Of a stretch of DNA of 64,000 bases, positions 24,201-36,200 are shown one piece after another. The stretch comes from Luidia sarsii (taxonomy: Eukaryota; Echinodermata; Asteroidea; Paxillosida; Luidiidae): assembly GCA_949987565.1 (NCBI GenBank), contig OX465114.1, positions 5,360,832 to 5,424,831 on the forward strand, in the 5' to 3' direction. The position numbers and the translations under genes are program-made. The notes below the pieces were generated by a model. That model was not told the origin of the DNA, did no database searches, and saw only the letters and a list, made by a program, of their open reading frames with translations. Every line of letters begins with the position of its first letter. Position 1 is the stretch's first letter.

Positions 24201-27200
24201 CTGTCAAACAAATCAAGAATAAACGTCCAGTATGAGTCAGCACACAACCACAAATAAAGCACATTTAATGATTTCTTTAGATTTTCACCATTTTCTTTTG
24301 AAACGAATATACAACCAAATGTTGCAAATTGCTTACTGATGTAAATTACCAAAATGCAAATGATGCCTTGATCATACCAGGACCTTTCGCAAAGGTAAGT
24401 CATTCTCTCTTTGAGAAAGATCCTGCTTGAATTGAAAAGTCAGGTCCTCTGATAATCTGTGGAAGTATTCTATTTAAAAACAGTGTCTACATACCACTCA
24501 TTGGTCGTAGATTAGTGCGACCACGTGGCTTAACATTGGAGTGACCGTTGGCTAGTGCTGCAATCACGTCTAATGTTCCTTCAATCTTCTTAGCCTTCAC
24601 ATTCCACTTGTAAATTAAAGGACCTAAAAACAAAGACAGAGACATTTTGAGAGATTAAATGGAGTTAGTAAAGGATAATACACATTGTTGTAAACCATTC
24701 AGCTACTGATTTGATGATTAATGAAAGATGCAATGCAGGTACTAATGATGACTACATGAATTATCACTATACCTGGTTGAACGCACGACCAGATGTGATG
24801 AAGATCCATCTCCTCCATCAGGTCAAGGTCATAGGTCACAAGGCGTGACACTTTGCCAACGTAGTCCAATGACTCTTGATGGTGCTTGAGCTCCAAACTG
24901 GAGATGGACAGGCTTGAAGCATTGACAATGTTGATGTAGCCTTCCGATTGACCACACCAGATCTCAAAGGTTTTACTGGCATAAAACAAATAAACCAAAA
25001 TAAAGCAATTTGTAAAGAATGAGAGGGTCCTCTAACCATTTCAATAAACCTAACCACCTCAACCCATCAAACCCCAACACGATGTTCTGTTGGGTTTTGG
25101 CTGGTGTACTGCCAAGCATTAGCAAACTGCTGTTGGACAATCCCTTTGTAATCACACGCCAATGCACATCCATATCCATTCTATCAAAATTCAATAGTTG
25201 GAGTCAAGCACTGTTCTCCATACCAGAACTGTTGAAGTTGGGCAGGTTCAGTGCCAGTGACTTACCAGTCCTGTGAGCAGCTGTTGAAGCACGTTGGATA
25301 CAGTATGCTTTCTAGTGCAAGAGCCTAGCGGGTTAGGGTTAACAGATGTATGGAGGATAGAGCTAATGTCTACTTACTCGCCAAAGGCATTGAATCCAGG
25401 CACAAGAGCCAGGGTGAAGACTTCACGGCTGAACTCCACATACTTGAGCATCACATCCTGACATGGCAGGCCTGCTTCCTCCGCAATGATAATGATACGA
25501 AGATCCACAGCAACCACAACCTCCCCCTGGGCACTCAGGTGGACCATGTTTTTGGGCACCTGAATCTTACCCAGGCACAGAGGGAAGGTGAACACTGGAC
25601 AGAGTTCCTGGTAGGCAGTTTGGATGGAGCTGGGAACGAGGCAATGGAATCAAAGATTGATTGAAGGTCTGTAGTTTGGTGTGTTATGAGTTGTTCAGAT
25701 AAAATCCTTTAAGGCCTATTGTGTGTAGGTCCCCCTTTTCGTTTCTGAATGACGGTGTGGTCTTTTCTTTGGTCTGGTGGGCTGACAGCATTCCTAACAA
25801 CATGACTGGGCACACACCATAAAGGGACAGAAGCCCTTTCACCACAGAGATACTGAGCTTTGGGTTAGCTGGGTGAGGTCTACTTCTGTGACCTCCCATT
25901 CTACCAATGTCGGCAGCTCATGCCTTGGTTTGGGAACTTGCAGTGCAATGGACGAGCCACGCCCAAATGTTGGTCTGACCCTTGGAACTCTTCAAAAGTA
26001 ATTGTTTTCTAGCCTTTTCTGTCAAAATGCATTACTGCATTGTCACTGAAAATCCCATTGACAATAGCTTCATTGGATAATAAAAAGGATTTTGTAAAGG
26101 CCAAACTTGGAATGGATAAAGTAACCAAAGCCTAATATTATAAGTCAAAGACTGACATCAGAGTGCCACCATGTTGGTGGAAGTGGTTTATAGATGCACA
26201 ATCCAAAGCACAGTTGTGATGCAATGTTTAGTCCAGTGTAACAAGAATGAACTGATACACTCACCCATAGACAGCGATGGCTCCAGACGTTAAGCCCAGC
26301 CACATGGTATCGGTCACAGCACACATACATTCCACACTGCCATGGCTGACTTTGAACTTGACACAGGAGCTACTGTCTCCAGGACTGCGGTCCACATTCA
26401 GCACAAGCACCGATGCCTGGTCCGGGTTGCCTAGTCCACTCTTATCAATGCACTGAGCAAGCCAGACACATGGCTGAACAGCGTAATCATCTGCAGAAGG
26501 TACAAATACACCTTTATGTAACTCTATACAATGCGTTGCTCTGAATTTAAAAGAAAGGGACAAAGTTGCAGCAGCACTCAAGCACCCTTAGGTGCAGGCC
26601 AGTCTTTGCTGGTCACAGCCAGAAACGTTGAATCATTAACTGCCGTACATGTACATCCCATTTTCATTAAGGACCATTTTGCTCTTTTTATTTTCTCAAA
26701 TTAAATGAAATACCTGTATCGGACATGGTACTGTTCATGAGCACTCCTGGAGCACAGGCACAGGTGATTTTCTCACTGTCTTGTGATGACATGATCTCTT
26801 TCAGGTTAGGGAACTCAGCCATCTTAGCAATGGTGTTGATCTGTTCCATGGTTGGGCGACTGCGAGAATCCTGTGACCAGCACCATGCCATCAGGTCTAC
26901 CATATAGGTTGGGTATAACTTCTCCTGTGAGATCATCCAATACACTCTTAGTGTTAATATTTTGTAAAACAAGAAATCATGTTTTGTAAACAACTAAGAC
27001 TTCAATGTCACAAACATACATGTAGACATAAAGAAGTAGTGAAATTGAATGACAAGATGCTTCTAATTATCTTTCTGGTTACGGTCAGTTTCAGAAATTG
27101 GGGAATAAAGTGAGCATCATCAGAGGTCATGAAAAAAACCTGTCAAAATCCAAGAAACAGCACACTAGTACAGAAAATACCTTATAACAGTAAAAATCAG

Positions 27201-30200
27201 TACAAATTTCTTCAGCAATAAATGCAAATCTCTCAATATTATTTGATTCCCCCCTTGTAATGCATCATATTTATTTTGGCTTACCTTTTTGGTAAGTATT
27301 GGCCGTTGTCCATCTTTGATAAGTTGCTTGATGATTTCTGAGAGACGGCCAAAGTCTCTGCCCACAAGGTTTTCAAATGGTCGCTGGACAGCCATCAACT
27401 CATACATGAACATGGCAAAGGAGAAGCAGTCCACCTGAGATGAGCAAGCATGGAGACAATACAACATTGGCAAGATCGGGAAACATCCATGTCCACAGAT
27501 TTCCTTCTAATTTACACAGTTTGTAGATGGTCATGATAGAATCCTCATGTTGAAATCTTACGGTTTGGGATGCTGTACTTTACGAAAAAATCTTCACTCA
27601 AACATTGACAAATAGTTTATTACTCGTGAGTAATAAACTATTTCTTACACTACAGAACGGTGTGTAAACTTTGATGGTTTTTTGCATTTTTCTACTTTCT
27701 CAGATTACCATTTGAGCTAAAACCTTCGCAGTATTGCTTTTTTGGAATGTTTTATGGTTTGACACACAAACTTTGGCAATCTTTTGACCTTTACCAATGT
27801 TGTGTAGGGCCTTAAATGACCCTTAACAACATTGGTAAGATCGAAAAACAGAAATGTTCAGAGATTTACATGAAACTTATACAGTTTGAAGATGGTTAAA
27901 GTAGAAACCTCGCACTGAAATATTTCTGCCTTAAATGTTGTATTTTTGGAGTTTACGTCTCACCGAGATCTAAATGTTTTTTTCGGAACAGTTTGTTGAA
28001 TGCTGCATTTTCGCAAAACAATTGAAGCGGTTTTTATTATTTTCTCGAGACTCAGTTGGCAGATTGAGCTGAAATGTTCACAGGTGTGCTATTTCATGCA
28101 TATGTTGGATCAAACAACGTATGGATACTATTCTTTGACCTCGACCAATGTTTTGTCAGAGGGTGCTGGGATTTGTAAGACGGATTCTCATGACATGATG
28201 TGCTTTGATGTCTGTTGAAAATAGGGCGTGGTGTAGCATATTCCATCACCCCATCTGAAAAGTTGGGGCACTGCAGCACCCTCAGAGCAACCCCCCCCCC
28301 CTTGTTCCAGCAGGCTTGGGAAAAGATCCTGGTAGGATGCAAATGTCAGACCCTAAGATAAACACAATCTTGACAGTCATCAACTGCTTGACAATTCAAT
28401 GAACTCTTTCACTACAGAGTTGATCTATGATTTCCGATAGAATTGTTTGGCAACAGGTTTACAACAAGCCGCTGCCAGTGACTTGCTGACTGGAAGTGAC
28501 CTTTGCTTAAGCCACTGTGAGCGGCTCATCGTAAGGAAAGAGTTCAGACTCTTTGATCATTCTCAGAAGTTTAATCAAGATATTTAAGATATTTAATCAA
28601 GGACCATCGTCCCAGTTTACCTTTTCTGTGTACTTCTCCTTCCCATCATACTGTACTATTTCCGGAGCCATGTAGCCTGGTGTCCCACCATAACCTTTGG
28701 TACCAGACGGCATCGCAGTCACACTAATGCCATAGTCAGCCACTTTGACTTTCACTTCTGAGTCTGCACTATGAGGGGCTGGCAAGCACCAGACTAAGAC
28801 ATTTTCTGCCTTCAAGTCTCGGTAGATGATACCAATCTTGTGAAGGTAAGAAACAGCAGACGATACCTACAAAAACAAGCAAATATAATCAAAATGTTTC
28901 TCAATTCACCATGGACCTTCAAAAATTGAAAGAACACCTCAAAGTGCTCCAATACAACAATAGCTATGTAATATGTCCAGATTCTTGAAGATATATGGTA
29001 GTTAGTGGTTACATTCTTCTGACTGATGCCCATACCTCAGCAAAGGTAGCTGATTATTATTTAGGGAAGGCTGCCAAGGGCATGATAGCTAAGGTGATGG
29101 TTGAATACTTCTGATTGGCACCCTGCCTTAGCAAAGACATTTGGGAAGGCCACTATCTAAGGACCAGATAGCTCAGATAGTATGAGAACTTGTACATTGG
29201 ATCAGTGGTCTTTGGTTCAAGTCCTGGTACAATTAAATTTTCTTTGGCATTTTTTTTCTTTTTCAAAACTTTTATTCTAACTGAAGCAAGAAATTCAGTT
29301 AACCCACGAGGCACACCTAATTCCATCCCATATAATACAACCTGAACACATTCATACATGTATGCAAATTTGAAAAATGTAAAAATTGGCAAAGAAAACT
29401 TTGACTGGACCGGGATGTGAGCCCGAGACCTCTGGAATAACGTACCAGTGTTCTCCCATCTGAGCTATCCAGCCCTTAGATGGTGGCCTTCCCAAAAAGT
29501 CAACTAGTCTTTGCTGGGGTGGGGGCGCCAGTCAGAAGCAATTCAACCATTAACTGCCGTTTTGTTGTTGAAGGTTTTAGTTCTATAAAATACCTGTACG
29601 GCAATCTGCTGTAGTGTACAAGGAGTAAGTCGAGCCCCAACTCGCTTGTAGTCCTCCAGCTTGGTATCAAGAGCGCCCTCTGGAGCCAACTCAAGAATAA
29701 GGCTCATGGGTTGTCGGCAGAATCCAATCAGCGGTACAATCTGTGGATGGTCTAGGTTCAGCATGATAGACAGCTCTTTGCGCGCTGTGCGAAAGGCTTC
29801 ACATGAGAATCGCAATGGATCGCGTATCCACTTGGCATTCTCGGCCTCATAGCGATGACGATCTGTGTTCCCTGCCCCTTGACCTGGAGGGAATGGTTGC
29901 AGCATCTTAACGGCCACCTGGACTTTGGTTTCCTGGTTGCTGCGTGAGGTGTGTCCCTGAAAGACCAGGCCAAAAGTGCCGCTGCCAAGAAGGCGCCGAA
30001 TCTCCAGCACACTACCTTCTACGAGCAGTGAAGGACCCAAGTCATGAAAGACCTACACAGATGAACACGAAGAAGGAAGAGAATGACAGTCAAACAATTA
30101 GGGATCATAAATAACATTACAAACTTCAATGTTACAAACAAACTTCAAAAGTTCAACAGAAATGCGCAGGCAGAAAGCAGGAGTTACATACCAGTACATA

Positions 30201-33200
30201 TTCAAATCTTTCTCAAGAAACCTAGACTTTTTAAAGGCAATCCTTAAAACACCAAGGAAAGAAACAAAATACCAATGACATGAAATATTTTAATGGGGGT
30301 GAGACATATTTGTTAAACAATGCTCTGGCAGAATAACATTTTCAGAATTATTTATTATGCAGACCAAACTGAAATTATTTTGAACAAAATCCACTCTAAT
30401 AATTTCCTGATTTTCAAAATCAGAATCTTACCACATCTGGTGCAATTGTACTCAGTTTGATCCGTCCATGTCTTGGGCAAGAGACTATCTCTGTCTTCAT
30501 CCCTTGCATCACCAACATCTCAAAGAGGAAGCCATACACATGTATATCACCCGCCACATCTGGAATATGCTCCACTGAATTAGTAAACCTCAGGTCCAAC
30601 TTGATGTTAGACACTTGCTCGGGGAAGATGAGGTCTTGTGATTGGGAGTCATACAATGGTGTGTCTGACTGGCTGCAGAGATCACTCAGGTCAGAGGATC
30701 TGGATTGGCTGAGTGCAGCACGATCCTTGCGCGCCATCATGTACGCATGTGGCCTGAGTGAGTTATTCTGATCTGAGTATTCAAACTCATTGTAGGCACC
30801 ATTGCTGTCAGTACAAGAAAGGCCACAACAAAGGTTCGAGCGCTTCTGGCTTTTCTTGCGCGGCTCAGGCGTCTCTGGAAGAAGACTCTGACGTTGGCTC
30901 AGCTCATACCTGTCTACAAATTCCCATTCCTGCTCATCCAGTTCATCAACGTTCAGCTTGTTATAGTCTCTCCAGCAGCGGTTGCAGGGAACGATCCTGG
31001 TGATGAAAAGCTCCCCTTGGAAGGTGATACCAAGTGGCTCACAGATGGAGGGGTAGAAGTTCTCCATGAGCGTATCTATGAGATCCATGATGACAGACAG
31101 AAGGCGTGAGGCTACTTGTAAGGAACTTGCTATCTCAATGTGCTTTGCCTCTGTAGCTTCAATGCCAGCCTCAATCCACTCATCCATTTCCACTGACATA
31201 GCAGGAGCATTCTGAATGATCTCCAGCGTCTGGTTTGGTATCTGGATCTCTAACTGGCCGCTACGGGTCAGAGAGACAGCCCGATCCCCACCAGGTTGCA
31301 ACCCATCAGGATTGACAATCTTGATCATATCTGGCCTCCGCTCCTGTTCAAACATGCTGGTCAATATCGCTTCCTTGACAATTTCCTTCACATGAAAAAT
31401 GGTGGCACCAAAGAAGCGAAGTTCAATTCCTGTCTGCCAGACAATCCACTGAAACTTCTTTTCCAGCGCATCTAGAGCTGGTTTGCTCATCATGACCTTA
31501 AAGCGTTCAGGTAATGGGTAGAGTGATGGAACAATCTTACAAAGGGTCTGATCAGAGAGGAAGCGGCTGATAAGATGGGACCAAAACCCACTGGGAATAT
31601 ACTGCAGGACATACAGACGTCGAATAGCAGCTTTCTGATTCAGAATAGGAATAACTTCCAAACTATCCAACTCTGCCTCCTCATCAGAAACCTGTACCGA
31701 TATGTTTGCGATATTTTGGATTCCATTCTGAGGTACATGTATATCGCCAAAGCTGTGACTCTGAGTGTTCAATGTGGATGATTTGCTGCTGCAGACCTCA
31801 AAGGGAAAGGACTTTGGGTCAATGGACAGGGAACTGGGCGGTGAAGAGCAGCAGTTGGCTCGCTGCTGGCTGCTGGGGGGATGAGTCAAGATGGGCATGG
31901 AGGAGCTATCAGCTTTCTTTAGGCTGTTCTCCGGTAAGAGCCGGCCCATGGGGTGACGGCGTTGGGAGCATGGGGAAGGGCTGTGGTTACGTGTGGAGTA
32001 AAAGGATGGGGAGGCACCACGGACAGCACGACGATTCCAGCAACGATTTGGTGAGGGTGAGGCTGAGGATGAGGGAGAGGCTGTTCGAGATGTCTCTTGC
32101 TGTGTAACAAACAAACAAACAAACAAACAGTTTTATGCAAAAATGTTGCAAACTCCTTACTTCCTACAATGACCAAAAAGTGAATATCCAAAATTAGGAG
32201 GGCCTGACATTTCAATCCTAGCAGGACCTTTCTCCAGACATTTTGATTGTAGCAGTCTGGACCTTTCTATTTCAGGACCTGTTCTGCCTTTCAGACAGGT
32301 ATTTCTACTTTCTAGGATCGAAGCGTCAGGCCCTCCTAATTTTTTGACAAACTAACGAACAATAAGCACAGAGAAAAAAAGGACTTGCAAGTTGATGATG
32401 CGGTGATGATGAAGTTAGAATGAGTTCTCAGCAGGCTGGGTGCTTACCTTCAGCCCTCCTAATTTCTCTCGGATGAGGGGAATCATGGTCATGTCCAGAC
32501 CCTCTACAGGCAAGCGTGAGGGAACAAGGATGTGCTCATCATCATAGGTCACTGCCACTTCACATTTGTTCAGCAGATTCAAGATGAAGTCTTTGACGCT
32601 TGAGTCTTGGAATTTGAGGTAGAGGTCACTTATCAGCATGACACCTGCAAGGTGATAAGTAAATCATATTCCGTTTATGATCAAATGATAAAGCAGTAAT
32701 ACACCAATAAATACAATATCAGTAACATCTACTGGTATGTTAACAGCAATATTATACATGTAGGAAGATTGAAAGGTAATGCAGTGTAGAATTTGCAGAC
32801 ACGTAGATGAAAGTACTTGGCTAGAAGGACCCTTCATCCTGGCAATAGGTGCACTATGACATTTGACCAACAACCTTTCACAGGTCTCTAAGCATATTCC
32901 ACATGTATAAGAAGATTGAAAGATAATGCAGTGCAGAATTTGTAGACATATCCACAACATGAGTACTAACATTAATCATATTCCATTCAACATCAAATTC
33001 TTTCTATTCACCCTGGAAAGAAAAGGTCACAAGGAAAACTTCCAGGAGTCATTTAAGACATGTTTCTGAATGTTCCTATGGTAAGCTTGAATCTGATTAA
33101 TATTCAACAAAAGTCTGCCTTTCAGAATGGTCTGGCCAGGATCAAAACATCAAGCCCTCTAAAACTGGTAGTCCCTGGATCTGTTCAATCAATTAGTCAA

Positions 33201-36200
33201 TTGATTAATCAAATGAATTTATAAATAAAGAGGCCCAATCAGCATTTTATCATTGGGCATTTATTTAAGATATGCACAAAGTCTACTTTGGGTCCTTGAA
33301 TAAGGCATTTTATTTTCTGGGGCAGACTTTCAGAAGGCAGCAGACATTTTTGATTCTATACACATTATGACATGATGTTTTGCACCCTCATCGAAATACA
33401 TTCTCGTCGACGCAAAACATCATGTCATATCTATGATGCAATGCAGTAACCACAACGCAACCTCGACCAGCTTGTGGTGTGGTCAAGTGGTTAAGACGTC
33501 TGCACTAGAAAGCACTAGAGTCGCAAGTTTGAATCCCACCTGAGCTGCCTGACATTTTTTCATGAGGCATCGGACAAAGCACTGAGCACTCATTGTTTAT
33601 CATTTTGAGCAGGGCAATCCCTCATTGAATTCTATACATATTTATCACAAATATGTGAGCAAACTTAGAACGAGTCAAAAGGATCTGATATATTTGCCAC
33701 TACCAAACACATGTTGCATCTGGTCAGGCTGTTCTGTTCCATGGACAAATATCACTTCTGGGGACGATTTCACAAAGCCTTACGATGCATCGTAACTCAA
33801 CTTACGATGGATAACCCATCGTAAGCTGTGGCAGGCCGTATGGTTTCTGTGCATTGCTCATCGTCTTGCGATTGATCGTAAGTTACGATGAGTTTGGTGA
33901 AATCGACCACTAGTTCCATGCAATAGTAATCACCAGACTTGTAAGTTGTATGACTCATGATTTGGACACCAACTCACAATTTTGTGACTCGAATACAAGC
34001 CTTAAGCCTAGCAACGAGAACACATCAACTTGGACAACTTGTGTAATCAACACATGCAGATGAGGGTACATGACTAAAAAGACTTTTCCACCTGGCAACA
34101 GCTGCACTATGACATTTGACCTCTCGAAGGATAATTCAGGTATTGACGCTTACATCATAACACATTCCAAGCACAGCCATTGCAGGGTTTTTACTTTGTT
34201 TTGACAAAACACAAGGCCATCAAACAAGCACATTTCAAACCTGACAGACATCAACATCATAGAACAAGTCTTCCAAAAACATATCATGGATTTAACAAAA
34301 CAATTGATTACAAAAAAATACACAATTTTACCTGATTGACTGCATGATATAGATTGGGTGAGCATGTTTCTTTTTGCACTGCAAGTCACATATAACCCAC
34401 ACATTGCCTGCCTCCTGGAGCTGTTAAGCATTGCTTTATGACGTTGAAACTGCTTACCTTTCTTGACATCTGGGTTGATCTCAGGGATAGTGACAATTTT
34501 GGCCAATGTGTCACATAGCCATTGTGGGTCCAGAAAGAAGTAATCTCCCAGCATAGAATCCTCATAATGAAGAAGTATACCTGCAAGATAATACACACCA
34601 GTAAATACTGCAACGTTAATCCAACAGAAGTCATGGCGATATTACATTGATTGGATAAGACAGAGATTGATCAGTTCAACAAAGCTACAGGTTGCAAAAT
34701 AATATACATTTGTACACAGGTAGACGGTAAAGGTTGTTAACTTGGGAATGTACAATGAACATGTGTGTGTTTTCAAGATCTGGCAAATCTATCAGCACAG
34801 CAGAAAAGATGCATATTGGAAATAATTGCTCCATTCATAACTCATTGCTTGTGGATATGCAAGTTACAATGTATATGTGAGGGAAATGACCACTTCTAAA
34901 AACAAACTACAACTTTTAACAATCTTTGTGTCCGGAGTCTGTTCTTAGTCTGCAGTTATATTGTGCCACACTACCGAGTAACACAGGACCTAGGACTCAG
35001 ACAACCTACCGGTACATGTAGCACCAAGTGTTGCACTAGCAAGGACAAACCACACAGATGGAGGAAGGAGGAAAGTTGATAGACTGACTTGAGTGAGGTC
35101 AAAGAGAAAAGCGAGCTTTATCCTATCTGTCTTTGAGAAAGGTCTACGTGGTTTGAAACAACAGGTCCAGTCATTTAGAATGAGATTAGCTATTTTGATC
35201 AAAATAACAACATTTCTGTTTAACTTCAAAGTCAATGCAAAGGACCCTTACCACAAAGGAAATACTGGTGTTATGTACAGGTTATGTAAATAAAAGTTAC
35301 CATTGTTATGGAGGAACCTTGTTGCCTGCATTAAGTCTTCTTTGTTATGGAATGAAATCTGTGATTGCTCCAACATGACTCTGGTTACCTCTGTCCTAAA
35401 CATCAGACGGAATAAAAAAAATCAACTTCATAGGAATTGCATGTTAACAAACAGAACCTCCAGTAATGTTGTAAACATATAAGATAAGCGCTTCCCATTG
35501 TAGGTAAAACTAGGACGTGAAAACCTTTTTCTTTCATTTACGAAAATATTAGGCAGTGATACCGGTACAATACAAATGAATGCAACTAAATTCCCAGCTT
35601 AGAAGTTGACTAAAGGAATGCCACTTATATAGACTGTGCACTATGACCCTACCTGTATTCCAGTGTATGTAAGACTGGCTCAGTGCCAACTCTACGCATA
35701 TCTGAGGATATGTACACGACAGCCTTCTCAAGTGCTAGGTAGGATGTTGGTACACGTTGCATCAACATGGGGTCCTTATCACGACCCTCTGAAGACAAAC
35801 AAAATCAGACAGATTGTGAAGATAGACAGCCATGGAATATATATTAACAAACATACTGTCACTTTTGAGAAAAGTGGATTGTTTCCCACATTTATAATAA
35901 TCTGTTAATACCGGTATCTGTTAAGTGATATACAAAAATGTTGCAAATGCTTACTGACTAAAATTACTCACTCTCTTTTCACAGGTGTGCTATTTCATGC
36001 ATATGTTGGATCAGACAACGTATGGATGATATACTTTGACCTCGACCAATGTTGTGTAGAAGCTTTAAGAGTAGTTTCTGAGGATTAGTTTTTCTATAAT
36101 GTTCAGAACTACATATATTTTGGTATCAATACGACAGGTACTCAATGTGGGCTTGCCCAACTTGTCCTATAATAATCCCCTTGCCAGAAGCAGGCTGCAA

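Larger units (their letters stand above)
32645..34457 (-). other. LRRK intron 16
   Basis: 1.8-kb intron holding a hairpin at 33365-33432, a SINE at 33412-33655 and a CACAAAGCCTTACGATG MITE at 33765-33906. A diverged AACGTCAGGCCC-family fragment lies near 33125-33165. No coding segment was seen. Confidence 0.6.

Noticed and set aside
29400..29470. Functional tRNA gene on the - strand
   Set aside because: Same reasoning: shared non-tRNA body with copies at 38345, 39140 and 43425.
31706..32107. 133-codon + strand open frame
   Set aside because: Antisense of the Ser/Pro-rich start of LRRK-like exon 18.
33478..33548. Functional tRNA gene (Ser/Leu-like)
   Set aside because: A and B boxes are present but the cloverleaf is imperfect and the sequence recurs with a common tail; it is a SINE.
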